This document shows positions 16,878 through 25,322 of a stretch of DNA of 63,015 bases, one piece after another. The stretch is from the NCBI GenBank assembly GCA_964549135.1, contig CAZJUJ010000007.1:1-63015 (forward strand). The letters are read 5' to 3'. Both the position numbers and the translations under genes were made by a program. The notes below the pieces were generated by a model that had not been told where the DNA came from, made no database searches, and saw only the letters and a program-made list of their open reading frames with translations. Position 1 is the first letter of the stretch; each line of letters begins with the position of its first letter. This DNA is from RUG563 sp964549135. Lineage in GTDB: Bacteria > Bacillota > Clostridia > Christensenellales > Aristaeellaceae.

Positions 16878-17522
16878 TTATTTCACGCTCCTGAAATTGG
16901 ATATCGGCAGCAGCACCTGCGTTACCTTGCCCATAATGGCGCTGCGGGAAATGGGGCCCACATCGTCGGCGCGGCTGTCATGGGAGGTGCGGCGGTTATC
17001 GCCGATGACGAAGTATTCATCCTCGCCCAGCTGGCGCAGGGAATAATCCCCCGGGCGGCTGGCCATGAATTCGGGATCCGGCACCGCTTCGCCGTTTACA
17101 TAGAGAATGCTGCCCTTAATCTCCACCGTATCCCCGGGCAGCGCCACCAGGCGCTTGACAAACAGCACATGATTATCCACCGAAATGGCGGCCCCGATAT
17201 TGAAGCTGGTGGTTTCCCGGCCCGGATAGCGGCAGATCACGATATCGCCCCGCTGCATTTCGCCAAAGCGATAGGCCAGCTTGGATACCAGCACCACCTC
17301 GTTGTTCATCAGCGTATTGGTCATGCTGGTGCCGTCCACCCGGATGGGCTCGGCAATAAAGGCCCGAAAGAGAGTAGCAATCAGAAAGGCAGCCGCCAAT
17401 GTCCAAACCCAGCTCATAATTTCCTGCTTAACCGTTTTCTTTTCCTTCTCTTTTTTGTTTTTCTTCTTTTTCCCGTTCTTGGGTTCCTCCGGGATTACTG
17501 CGGGCTTATTTTCGGTTTCCAT
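16878..17522 (-). CDS. lepB: Signal peptidase I (first of tandem pair)
   Basis: Paralogue of the next gene, 214 residues. A Lys-rich cytoplasmic N-terminus (about 13-32) precedes the single membrane segment (about 33-52). The catalytic Ser lies in VDGTSMTNTLMNNE, the Lys in LFVKRLVALPGDTVEI, and the conserved end block is YFVIGDNRRTSHDSRADDVGP. AAAGGAGGA precedes the ATG. It lies 17 bp after a DUF951 gene and directly before the second lepB, so the three are one operon. Confidence 0.94.
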   Translation of the reverse strand: METENKPAVIPEEPKNGKKKKNKKEKEKKTVKQEIMSWVWTLAAAFLIATLFRAFIAEPIRVDGTSMTNTLMNNEVVLVSKLAYRFGEMQRGDIVICRYPGRETTSFNIGAAISVDNHVLFVKRLVALPGDTVEIKGSILYVNGEAVPDPEFMASRPGDYSLRQLGEDEYFVIGDNRRTSHDSRADDVGPISRSAIMGKVTQVLLPISNFRSVK

Positions 17523-17539
17523 GGCAAAATGCTCCTCCT

Positions 17540-17743
17540 TTATGCTTCAGGCGCGGGCCCCTGCTGAATCACCTTTTTTCTGCGCTTTAGAAAAACCTCC
17601 CGATCCAGCATCACAATCCGGCCGCAGCCCTGGCATTTGATTTTGATGTCGGCGCCGATACGGATCACCACCCAGGTATCATTGCCGCAGGGATGGGGCT
17701 TGCGGGTCTGGATCAAATCGCCCAGACGAATCTCATTCTCCAT
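17540..17743 (-). CDS. DUF951 family small protein
   Basis: A 67-residue protein widespread in Firmicutes. It shows the family pattern IRLGDLIQTRKPHPCGNDTWVVIRIGADIKIKCQGCGR with three cysteines that may bind a metal (PCG and CQGC). A nucleic-acid-related role has been suggested from its context in other genomes, but its function is not established. ATG 17743 has AAGGAGGA at the right distance; the longer frame would start inside the promoter. It is the first gene of the DUF951-lepB-lepB operon. Confidence 0.88.
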   Translation of the reverse strand: MENEIRLGDLIQTRKPHPCGNDTWVVIRIGADIKIKCQGCGRIVMLDREVFLKRRKKVIQQGPAPEA

Positions 17744-17774
17744 AAAGCAATCCTCCTTGGCAGCCGTTTCCCCT

Positions 17775-17803
17775 ATTATATACGCTTTCAGGATTTTTTT
17801 CAA
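17775..17803 (-). promoter_or_regulatory. Promoter of the DUF951-lepB-lepB operon
   Basis: Minus-strand TTGAAA (17798-17803), 17-nt spacer, TATAAT (17775-17780), about 30 nt before the start codon. Confidence 0.78.
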
Positions 17804-17943
17804 TGTTAATTGTATGCAATGCAAAAGCGCAGCTGTAAACGAATTGTGAACAGCAAAAGGCGGCAGAGGCGGCCCATGGGCATTTTTTCAAAGAGCGGTC
17901 CTTCAGCGCCTCCCGGGACGCCAAAAGGCCGCTATTTCCGTTT

Positions 17944-20334
17944 TTATGCGCGCAGCACCGCGCCGAATTTCTCTCCGGCAATCTTCAGCGCCTTATCGGT
18001 CACGCGGTTGATTTCCTCCTCGGTCAGGGTATGATCGGCGGCCCGGATGGTCAGGGAGAAGGCCACGGATTTATTGCCCTTGCCGATCTGGATGCCCCGG
18101 AAGACATCAAACATGCGGATATCCTCCAGCAGCGCGCCGCAGCCCTCCTTCATGGCGGCCATCAGCGGGCCCACCTGCTGTTCCTCGGGCATGACCAGCG
18201 CCAGATCGCGGCTCACCGCCGGGAAGCGGGCAATGGCCTTCACCGTTTCCATGGGCTGGGATTTGGCAAAGAATACGGGCAGATTCACCTGCGCCACATA
18301 GACCCGGCCGGGAATATCAAAGCGCTCGGCGGCATCGGGATGCACTTCGCCCAGCACCGCCAGCACATCCTCTCCCGCCATCAGCGCGGCCCGGCGGCCG
18401 GGATGCAGATAGGGCTCATCGCAGGAGGAAATGGCATAGGCGATGCCCGCCTGGCGGCACAGCGCCTCCACCACGCCCCGGATGGCATAGAAATCCGCAT
18501 CGCCATACATGCCGATGGCAAGGGCGGGCGCTTCGGTAGGCAGATTTTCGGGGGTGCGGTGCTGGGCGTCAAAGATCGCGCCCATTTCGTAAAGCCGCCC
18601 GTTTTCGTTGCCGTTTTTCACATTGGTGGACAGGGTTTTGAGCAGACCGCAGAGCAGCGTGGTGCGCATGCAGGCGGTATCCTCACCCAAAGGATTCAGC
18701 ACCATCAGCGGCTGATTCCGGGGATCCTCTTCCTCAAGGCCCAGATTGGCAATGGCCTTGGCGGAAATGAAGGAGAAGGTCATGCTCTCATAGAAGCCCA
18801 TGCCGGTCAGCTGGCGGCGCAATAGCTGCTGCCGGGCTGCCTTATCATTCAGGCCGCCCAGGGGATTTTCGCCCCGCAGATGGGTGACGGGAATGCGGTC
18901 ATATCCCGCATAGCGCAGCACCTCTTCGCAGATATCCGCCTCCTGATCCACATCCTGGCGGAAGGCCGGGGCGGTCACCGTCATTTCATCCCCCTGACGG
19001 GATACGGTGAACTGCAGCCTGGTGAGGATTTTTTCCATTTCCTCTGGCGCAATATCCACCCCCGCCCGGCGCGCCATGCGGCGGCAGGAAACCTTCAGGG
19101 TGGCGGGCTGCACGGGATGGGGATAGAAATCGATTACGCCGGATACCACATCGCCCGCATCCAGCTCATTCACCATCTGGCAGGCGCGGTTCAGCGCATC
19201 CATAACCGTGGCCGGGGAAACGCCGCGCTCAAAATGCCCGGAGGCCTCCGTGCGGATGCCCAGGGCGCGGGCGGTCAGGCGGATGGAGGTGCGGTCAAAG
19301 GCCGCGCATTCAAAGAGCAATTCCTTGGTTTCGCCGGTGATTTCGCTCTCCTCGCCGCCCATGATGCCCGCAAGGCCGGTGGGGCCCTGCTCATCGCAGA
19401 TCATCAATTCCCCGCCACTCAGGACATGCTGCTTGCCATCCAGGGTGGTAATCGTTTCCCCGCTTGCGGCCCTGCGCACGATGATATGCCGTCCCCGCAC
19501 CTTGTCAAGATCAAAGGCATGCATGGGATGGCCGGTTTCCAGCATGATGAAATTGGTAATATCCACCACGTTATTGATGGAGCGCATGCCCGCGGCGTGC
19601 AGATACTGGCGCAGCCAGGCAGGCGAGGGCGCCACCCGCACGTTTTTCACCACCCGGGCGGCATAGCGGGGGCAAAGCTCGCTTTCCTCCACATCCACGG
19701 CGGCGTAATCATGGATATCGCCCCCCGCCTCCCGAACGGTAATTTCGGGCAGCTTCAGCTCCGTGCCCATGGCGGCGGCGGTTTCTCTTGCCACGCCCCA
19801 TACGCTCAGGCAATCGGGCCGATTGGCCAGAATTTCAAAATCGATCACGGTATCATCCAGCCCGAAAATGGGCCGCACATCCGCACCCAGAGGATATTCC
19901 TCCCGGAAGATCAAAAGGCCCGCATCCCCCACCGAGGGATAAAGCTCCACCGGCACGCCGATTTCGGGGCCGGAGCAGAGCATGCCCTGGCTTTCCACGC
20001 CCCGCAGCTTGCCCTTCTTAATCACATGCCCGCCGGGCAGATGCGCGCCGATCTTGGCCACCGGCACCAAAATGCCCTCTTTTACATTCGGCGCGCCGCA
20101 GACGATCTGCAAAGGCTCGCCTTCGCCTACATCCACCGTGCATACATGCAGATGATCGCTGTTTTCATGATCCCGGCAGGTAAGCACCCGGCCCACCACC
20201 ACGTTTTCAATTTCAGCGCCCAGGGGCTCCATGCCCTCCACGCCTGTGCCGGTCATGATCATGCGGCTTTCATACGCCGCCGCATCCACAGGAATATCCG
20301 CATACTGCTTCAGCCATTTCATGGATACCTTCAT
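17944..20334 (-). CDS. pheT: Phenylalanine--tRNA ligase beta subunit
   Basis: Large subunit of the (alpha-beta)2 PheRS, 796 residues as expected. Domains in order: B1 and the EMAP-like tRNA-binding domain (about 40-150, VVGRVLTCRDHENSDHLHVCTVDVG), B3/B4 editing domain (about 210-385, including HPMHAFDLDKVRG and GIMGGEESEI), B5 (about 405-470), the catalytic-like core, and the C-terminal FDX-ACB anticodon-binding domain (about 700-796, FPAVSRDLALVMPEEQQV). AAAGGAGG precedes the ATG. It follows pheS by 105 bp and shares its promoter and T-box. Confidence 0.97.
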   Translation of the reverse strand: MKVSMKWLKQYADIPVDAAAYESRMIMTGTGVEGMEPLGAEIENVVVGRVLTCRDHENSDHLHVCTVDVGEGEPLQIVCGAPNVKEGILVPVAKIGAHLPGGHVIKKGKLRGVESQGMLCSGPEIGVPVELYPSVGDAGLLIFREEYPLGADVRPIFGLDDTVIDFEILANRPDCLSVWGVARETAAAMGTELKLPEITVREAGGDIHDYAAVDVEESELCPRYAARVVKNVRVAPSPAWLRQYLHAAGMRSINNVVDITNFIMLETGHPMHAFDLDKVRGRHIIVRRAASGETITTLDGKQHVLSGGELMICDEQGPTGLAGIMGGEESEITGETKELLFECAAFDRTSIRLTARALGIRTEASGHFERGVSPATVMDALNRACQMVNELDAGDVVSGVIDFYPHPVQPATLKVSCRRMARRAGVDIAPEEMEKILTRLQFTVSRQGDEMTVTAPAFRQDVDQEADICEEVLRYAGYDRIPVTHLRGENPLGGLNDKAARQQLLRRQLTGMGFYESMTFSFISAKAIANLGLEEEDPRNQPLMVLNPLGEDTACMRTTLLCGLLKTLSTNVKNGNENGRLYEMGAIFDAQHRTPENLPTEAPALAIGMYGDADFYAIRGVVEALCRQAGIAYAISSCDEPYLHPGRRAALMAGEDVLAVLGEVHPDAAERFDIPGRVYVAQVNLPVFFAKSQPMETVKAIARFPAVSRDLALVMPEEQQVGPLMAAMKEGCGALLEDIRMFDVFRGIQIGKGNKSVAFSLTIRAADHTLTEEEINRVTDKALKIAGEKFGAVLRA

Positions 20335-20439
20335 TTTCTATTGCCTCCTTTGGCAGGGGAAAGCGCCGTTTCCCGGAAGAAACGCATTTTTGCCCCTTCC
20401 CGCGTGAATCATACTCTTTGCTGGATTGTTTCCCTTTTC

Positions 20440-21468
20440 TTACCGGAACTGCTTGAGGAAGCGCAAATCGCCCTCGTAAAGCAGGCGCATATCCTTGATG
20501 CCGTAGCGCAGCATGGTAATGCGCTCCAGGCCGATGCCAAAGGCAAAGCCGGAATAGACGCTGGAATCAATGCCGCAAAGCTCCAGCACCTTGGGATTGA
20601 CCATGCCGCAGCCCAGCACCTCGATCCAGCCCGTGCCCTTGCAGACGCGGCAGCCCTTGCCGTGGCAGTTGAAGCAGGTCAGATCCACCTCGGCGGAGGG
20701 CTCGGTGAAGGGGAAGAAGGAGGGGCGGAAGCGCACCTCAATATCATCGCCATAGAGCCGCTTGGCAAAGGCATCCAGGGTGCCCTTCAGATCGCCCATG
20801 GTCACATCCTTATCGATGACCAGGCCCTCGATCTGATGGAAAACGGGGCTGTGGGTGGCGTCCACCTCATCGGCGCGGAAAACGCGGCCGGGGCAGACGA
20901 TGCGGATGGGCGGCTTCTGGGTCAGCATAGTGCGGGCCTGCACCGGGCTGGTGTGGGTGCGCAGCACGATGCTGTCATCAATATAGAAGGTATCCTGCGC
21001 ATCCCGGGCGGGATGATTCTTGGGCAGATTCAGCAATTCAAAATTGAAATGATCCAGTTCCACCTCGGGGCCCTCCACCACCTGATAGCCAAGGCCGGTG
21101 AAGCAGGAAAGCACCTCGTCCAGCACCAGCTGAATGGGATGCTCCGCGCCGATTTCGGGCATTTCCCGGGGCTCGGTAATATCAATGGCCTCCTTGAGCA
21201 GCCTTTCTTCCTTTTCCCTGGCCTTCAGTTCCTTTTCCTTGGCCTCCAGCAGCGCTGTCAGTTCCTCCCGCGCTTCATTGATGAGCTGGCCCACGCGGGG
21301 GCGCTCCTCAGGGGAAAGCTGGCCCATGCCGCGCAGCAGCGCCGTCAGGCTGCCCTTCTTGCCCAGCACCTTTACCTTCAGCGCCTCCAGCGCCTGGGAC
21401 GCGGTCACCTGGGACAGCATACTTTTCATTTCCTCGCCGATCTGAAGCAGATTTTCCCGGATATCCAT
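20440..21468 (-). CDS. pheS: Phenylalanine--tRNA ligase alpha subunit
   Basis: Catalytic subunit of PheRS, 342 residues. An N-terminal coiled coil (about 1-85) is followed by the class II core: motif 2 (CPGRVFRADEVDATHSPVFHQIEG), the FRPSFFPFTEPSAEVD loop, and motif 3 (GFAFGIGLERITMLRYGI). It also contains the CNCHGKGCRVCKGTGW cysteine segment seen in many bacterial PheS. ATG 21468 has GGAGGG upstream. It is regulated by a Phe-specific T-box. Confidence 0.97.
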   Translation of the reverse strand: MDIRENLLQIGEEMKSMLSQVTASQALEALKVKVLGKKGSLTALLRGMGQLSPEERPRVGQLINEAREELTALLEAKEKELKAREKEERLLKEAIDITEPREMPEIGAEHPIQLVLDEVLSCFTGLGYQVVEGPEVELDHFNFELLNLPKNHPARDAQDTFYIDDSIVLRTHTSPVQARTMLTQKPPIRIVCPGRVFRADEVDATHSPVFHQIEGLVIDKDVTMGDLKGTLDAFAKRLYGDDIEVRFRPSFFPFTEPSAEVDLTCFNCHGKGCRVCKGTGWIEVLGCGMVNPKVLELCGIDSSVYSGFAFGIGLERITMLRYGIKDMRLLYEGDLRFLKQFR

Positions 21469-21512
21469 GTCTATTATCCCTCCAATTCGGGCATCACGCC
21501 CGGACAATCAAA

Positions 21513-21757
21513 ACGCCCCTGGCAGATTTTTGCCATGGGGCGTGATAGGCGCACGCGGTACCACCCAATTTCAGCGATGAAGCGTCATCGCCCTTCATTG
21601 CCCTTAACGCGGGAAAACGGCAGCGCCTACTTTCCCTTTCAGCGCCGCGGCTCGGAAGCGAATTTCCCCTGCCCGCCCCGGGCGGCTTCCAGCCATGGGC
21701 CAGCCCTTCTCTTGTGGGACGCGCGCGGCGGGGCCTTGTTCTCCGTCATCGCCGTTA
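21513..21757 (-). promoter_or_regulatory. T-box leader of pheST, Phe (TTC) specifier
   Basis: The leader senses uncharged tRNA-Phe. On the minus strand it has the S-turn region AAGAGAAGGGC with GCTGGAAGCC, the specifier context GAAATTCGCTTCCGAGC with codon TTC at 21660-21662, and the T-box GGGTGGTACCGCG (21554-21566), which pairs with the tRNA acceptor end. It ends in a terminator with arms ACGCCCC (21537-21543) and GGGGCGT (21513-21519), then TTTT. The leader plus its promoter fills the 320-bp gap between pheS and the Lgt-like gene. Confidence 0.93.
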
Positions 21758-21763
21758 AGTAAA

Positions 21764-21792
21764 ATTATAGCACGCAAACAAAAAATGGTCAA
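21764..21792 (-). promoter_or_regulatory. Promoter of the pheST T-box operon
   Basis: Minus-strand TTGACC (21787-21792), 17-nt spacer, TATAAT (21764-21769). The -35 box overlaps the stop of the Lgt-like gene. Confidence 0.8.
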
Positions 21793-22910
21793 GCCCGGAA
21801 TATCCCTCCCCAGCGGTACAATTGATCCTGCCGCCGGAAGATATACACGCACAGGGCCAGATAGCCCCCGATGAAGCAGGCAAACACGGCGTAGAGAAGC
21901 ACATCGGAAACGCTGGAGCGATCCAGCGCAAATTCCAGGGCGATCACTGCCCCCGCCAGCACCAGCGTGGAAAGCAGCGAAAGCAGCGTCCTTTGCGCCC
22001 GATGGGATAGAATCAGCAGCACCGGCAGGGCAATCAGCAGGGCAAAAAGCTGCTCCATATGCACAAAGCCCAGCAGCATATGCCCATCCCGCCGCATGCT
22101 TTCCAGCAGGATATGCGCCGTGCCGTAGATCAGCATCCCCAGCAGAAAGCGATCCCCCGCCCGGTGCCGGGCCTTCGTCAGGCTGGCCCCAAAGAGCAGC
22201 AGATCGGCCGCCGCCATGAGCAGCGCCGTATTCAGCCGGTAGCCATCCCCGATTTTCTGGGTAAAGATGCTCAGCGGGAAGACCATCTCCATGCCAAAGC
22301 CCGCCGCCACAGCCATTTCCGAAAGCCGCGCCCCGGCGGCAAAAAGCAGAAGCGACGGCAGCAGATGATCCAGCACCTGGGCAAAATCTTCCTTCCCCGC
22401 CTTCGCGCCCAGCCAGGCCCCCAGCACCGCGCCCGCCAGCGCCCCGGAAAGGGATAATCCGCCCTCCCAGAGCCTCAGCATGGCAAGGGGCGCGCCGACA
22501 TCCAATACATAGAAGCCGAAATTCACCGCGCAGTAAACCAGCCGCGCCCCCGCAAGCCCAAAGACCGCCGCCAGCAGCGCCACGATAAAATGCCCCGTCC
22601 GCTTTTCATTCCGCGCAAAAAAGAAAAGCTCCGCCGCCAGCGCAGAAAGGGCCAGCAACAGCCCATAGCGGTTAAAGCCCGGCGAAAATACCTGCTTTTC
22701 CCGTTTTTCCGCCGTGCCTGTGCCGCCCAGCAGCAGCCGCATCAGCTCCGCCTCGGCGCTGTCCCGGCTTTCGGCCTCCCGCTCCGCCTTTTCCTCATAA
22801 TACTGGGTCACGGCCTGGGGCAGCATGGAGCAATGCACGCACAGCACCGTCATGCTCCCCAGCAGCGCCAGCAGCAGCGCCGCCATCACCGCGCAGATTC
22901 CTTTTCGCAT
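21789..22910 (-). CDS. Lgt-like (prolipoprotein diacylglyceryl transferase superfamily) membrane protein
   Basis: A 373-residue protein with about nine membrane segments. RLWEGGLSLSGALAGAVLGAWLGAK resembles the Lgt core motif (WEGGLSIHGG), and the later RRDGHMLLGFVHMEQLF resembles the Lgt region near its catalytic loops. However, the conserved HGG histidine is replaced (SGA), and an extra N-terminal stretch with a charged helix (about 35-65) is present. It may be a distant paralogue with another function rather than the housekeeping Lgt. ATG 22910 has AGAGGAG upstream; the TTG at 22931 lies in the preceding terminator. It is transcribed toward the pheS promoter. Confidence 0.55.
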   Translation of the reverse strand: MRKGICAVMAALLLALLGSMTVLCVHCSMLPQAVTQYYEEKAEREAESRDSAEAELMRLLLGGTGTAEKREKQVFSPGFNRYGLLLALSALAAELFFFARNEKRTGHFIVALLAAVFGLAGARLVYCAVNFGFYVLDVGAPLAMLRLWEGGLSLSGALAGAVLGAWLGAKAGKEDFAQVLDHLLPSLLLFAAGARLSEMAVAAGFGMEMVFPLSIFTQKIGDGYRLNTALLMAAADLLLFGASLTKARHRAGDRFLLGMLIYGTAHILLESMRRDGHMLLGFVHMEQLFALLIALPVLLILSHRAQRTLLSLLSTLVLAGAVIALEFALDRSSVSDVLLYAVFACFIGGYLALCVYIFRRQDQLYRWGGIFRA

Positions 22911-22929
22911 TTTTCCGGCTCCTCTCTTC

Positions 22930-22968
22930 AAAAAAGGGACGGCGGCAGAAGCATCGGCCGTCCGTCCC
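22930..22968 (-). terminator. Intrinsic terminator after the phosphodiester glycosidase gene
   Basis: Minus-strand stem GGGACGG (22962-22968) with CCGTCCC (22936-22942), extended internally by further GC pairs and followed by TTTTTT (22930-22935). It starts 7 nt after the stop at 22976 and probably ends the gpmI operon, with some read-through possible into the Lgt-like gene. Confidence 0.85.
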
Positions 22969-22975
22969 CTTGGGC

Positions 22976-23845
22976 TTATGGCGCGGGAACCGCCGTGGCG
23001 ACATAGATAATATCGCTCTGCTCCCGCTCGGAGGCGGCATAATTGGCATCATAATACCGCCCGTTAAACAGCATAATGCTGGAATTGCCGCCGTCCAGGC
23101 AATAGGCGGTCTGCACGCCCAATTCCGCCATGAACTGGCCCATCTGATCGGTGGTCACGCCCCTGGAATGCTTCACCCGGCCCTCGGCCTCCACAAACAC
23201 ATATTCCAGCGGCCCCAATTGGGCAATGACCGTGCGCGGGGCGCGGACATCGCTGTCAAAGCGGGTTTTGTAGGTATCGGGCATGGGCAGGGCCTGGCCG
23301 TCCTTCACAATGGCGGGGCCAAAGGTAAAGGCGTTGATGATGGTGCGGCCCGACTGCAGAAAGGCTACCAGCTCCGCCGCCTGCCCCTCGCCGCCCAGGA
23401 AAACATGCAGATCGCCCAGATCATCAATCACCAGCACATCCTTTTCGGGATTCATGGCATAGCGGAAGGCCTGGCCCTGGCGATAGATCAGCCCATCCTT
23501 GCGCTGGGTATAGAAATCGCCGTTAATGGCCACCACGGCATTGACCCGCCGGGCCATTTTCCCGGGCTTTTCCGCAACCACCTCATTGGCGTTGCCCGCC
23601 ACGGCGGTGCGCAGCTGGGTGGGGCTTTTCACCCTGATCCAGGCGATATCGTATCGCACGCCGTCAATATCCCGCTTTTCCATTTTCACGGAAAGGCTGG
23701 CATCCTCATAGCCGTTTTCGGTAAAATTTCCCGCCTGGGGCGCATAGCCGCCGGAAAAATCCACGGGCAGGGAATATTCCTCCTCCCCCAGGGCGGGCAA
23801 AAGGAGGAAAAGCAGGCAAAGGGAAAGCAGCAGCATTCTTTTCAT
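22976..23845 (-). CDS. Secreted phosphodiester glycosidase (NAGPA domain) protein
   Basis: A 289-residue protein with a signal peptide (about 1-20) and a NAGPA/phosphodiester glycosidase domain (about 85-285). Typical blocks are VNAVVAINGDFYTQR, FTFGPAIVKDGQALP, PRTVIAQLGPLEYVFVEAEGR, MGQFMAELGVQTAYCLDGGNSSIMLFNG. In eukaryotes this domain uncovers mannose 6-phosphate; bacterial members are thought to act on phosphodiester-linked sugars, perhaps in cell walls. It lies 36 bp after deoC in the gpmI operon and ends at a terminator. Exact substrate unknown. Confidence 0.85.
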   Translation of the reverse strand: MKRMLLLSLCLLFLLLPALGEEEYSLPVDFSGGYAPQAGNFTENGYEDASLSVKMEKRDIDGVRYDIAWIRVKSPTQLRTAVAGNANEVVAEKPGKMARRVNAVVAINGDFYTQRKDGLIYRQGQAFRYAMNPEKDVLVIDDLGDLHVFLGGEGQAAELVAFLQSGRTIINAFTFGPAIVKDGQALPMPDTYKTRFDSDVRAPRTVIAQLGPLEYVFVEAEGRVKHSRGVTTDQMGQFMAELGVQTAYCLDGGNSSIMLFNGRYYDANYAASEREQSDIIYVATAVPAP

Positions 23846-23881
23846 CGGTTTTCTTCTCCAGCGCTTATTATTTTCCGCGCA

Positions 23882-24619
23882 TCAGTACGCGCCGCCCTCT
23901 CCCGCAGGGGAGGCAAGGGGCTCTTCGGTAAGCAGGCCCTTTTCCATGCGTTCCTCGGCCTCCTCCATGATTTTCACCGTGGCGGAAACGCCGCAGCGGC
24001 TGGCCCCGGCCTTGCGGCAGGCCAGCACCATATCCAGCGTGCGGATGCCGCCGGAGGCCTTGACCCGTACCCGCTCCGATACGCTTTCCCGCATCAGCTT
24101 CACATCATCCACCTTCGCCCCGGCAGAGCCGTAGCCCGTGGAGGTCTTGACAAAATCAGCCCCCGCCATTTCGGAAAGCCGGCAGGCGCGGCGGATCTGC
24201 TCCCCGGAAAGATAGCAAGTTTCCAGAATCACCTTCAGCAGCGCATCCCGGGCATGAGCGGCCTGAGCAAGACGGGCGATTTCATCCTGCACATAGTTTT
24301 CCTCTCCCGCCAGCATCGCGCCGATATTCAGCACCATATCCAGTTCCCGGCAGCCGTCGTCCAGCGCCCGCTCCGCCTCATATACCTTGACGGCGGTATG
24401 ATGCGCGCCATGGGGAAAGCCAATGACCGTGCAGGGCAAAACATCGCTGCCTGCCAGCGCCTTTACCACCAGGGGCATATCCCCGGGCCGGGCGCAGACG
24501 GTGGCCACATCGTATTTCAGGGCGATCCGGCAGCCCTTCTCAATATCCTCCCGGGTCAGAAAAGGCTGGAGGGTGGAATGATCCAGCATCTTGGCAATAT
24601 CCCGTAGCGTAATGGACAT
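23882..24619 (-). CDS. deoC: Deoxyribose-phosphate aldolase
   Basis: Cleaves 2-deoxyribose 5-phosphate to glyceraldehyde 3-phosphate and acetaldehyde. The 245-residue protein has LDHSTLQPFLTREDI, CARPGDMPL, TVIGFPHGAHHTAVKVYEAERAL, the Schiff-base lysine in FVKTSTGYGS (near residue 160) and KASGGIRTLDMVL. ATG 24619 follows AAGGAGGA at 7 nt; the upstream in-frame ATG lacks one. It shares an operon with gpmI, so triose phosphate products feed lower glycolysis. Confidence 0.95.
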   Translation of the reverse strand: MSITLRDIAKMLDHSTLQPFLTREDIEKGCRIALKYDVATVCARPGDMPLVVKALAGSDVLPCTVIGFPHGAHHTAVKVYEAERALDDGCRELDMVLNIGAMLAGEENYVQDEIARLAQAAHARDALLKVILETCYLSGEQIRRACRLSEMAGADFVKTSTGYGSAGAKVDDVKLMRESVSERVRVKASGGIRTLDMVLACRKAGASRCGVSATVKIMEEAEERMEKGLLTEEPLASPAGEGGAY

Positions 24620-24674
24620 GGTATTTCCTCCTTGCGGCAATCATGAATGGGGGAAAGCGTCTGGGCGCCGCCCC

Positions 24675-25322
24675 TTATTTCCCCTTGCAGTATTTGCCCA
24701 CATAGGCCGCCGCCAGTTCGTATTCATCCGGCGGCAGCTTCAGCGCCATGGGGGCGCAGTGGGGCGTATGATAGAGATAGATGACGGCCTTGCCCGGCCG
24801 GTATTTCACATTCTGCACATCTTTCCAGAGCATGTGCCGCTCCTGGGAAAGATGCATGACCGTGCCATCCTGCTGGGGCACATCCCTTTCCTTATCCGCG
24901 CTCTGGAGCCGGGCCCAGCTTTTCACTCGGGAGGGCTGATGCCAGGTCTGCAGATGCGCGCCCTGGGGATCCATCACATAGACGATGACCTCCCGGCCCT
25001 GCAGCATCAGGCAGACAAAGACCGCAAGCAGTCCCAGGGGCAGCAGCGCAAAGATCCATTTGGAAAGGGGCCCGCTCCATAAAATGGCCGTCTTGGCATT
25101 GCCGGAAAGCATGGCCTCCAGCCCGAAAATCAGCAGCAGCAGAAGCCCCGTCACGCATAAAAGCGTATACAGCGCCGAAAGCCAGATCCGGCCATCCGCC
25201 AGCGGGACGGAGGCAATGCTCCATATATCCCGCTGAGCGGCCGCCGTTGCTCGCTTTCCGCAGCCCGGGCAGGTATCCCCCGGGCTTTCCAGCTTGCATT
25301 TTTTGCAGTAGGAATAAATCAT
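24675..25322 (-). CDS. Zinc-ribbon membrane protein of unknown function
   Basis: I do not recognise a characterised family. The 215 residues start with a short zinc ribbon (Cys6, Cys9, Cys18, Cys21), then two membrane segments (about 46-68 and 88-109) and a C-terminal cytoplasmic domain (about 110-215) with KDVQNVKYRPGKAVIYLYH, which looks like a PH-like or bPH fold by pattern only. The ATG overlaps the gpmI stop (ATGA), so its translation is coupled to gpmI. Its role is unknown. Confidence 0.75.
   Translation of the reverse strand: MIYSYCKKCKLESPGDTCPGCGKRATAAAQRDIWSIASVPLADGRIWLSALYTLLCVTGLLLLLIFGLEAMLSGNAKTAILWSGPLSKWIFALLPLGLLAVFVCLMLQGREVIVYVMDPQGAHLQTWHQPSRVKSWARLQSADKERDVPQQDGTVMHLSQERHMLWKDVQNVKYRPGKAVIYLYHTPHCAPMALKLPPDEYELAAAYVGKYCKGK

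Noticed and set aside
18880..21762. A 960-codon plus-strand open frame antisense to pheT and pheS
   Set aside because: It is a shadow caused by GC-rich third positions; it has no ribosome binding site, His/Gly/Ala-rich nonsense composition, and the opposite strand encodes clear PheRS subunits. The same applies to long antisense frames opposite araB, mrdA, metN, hisS and lacZ.
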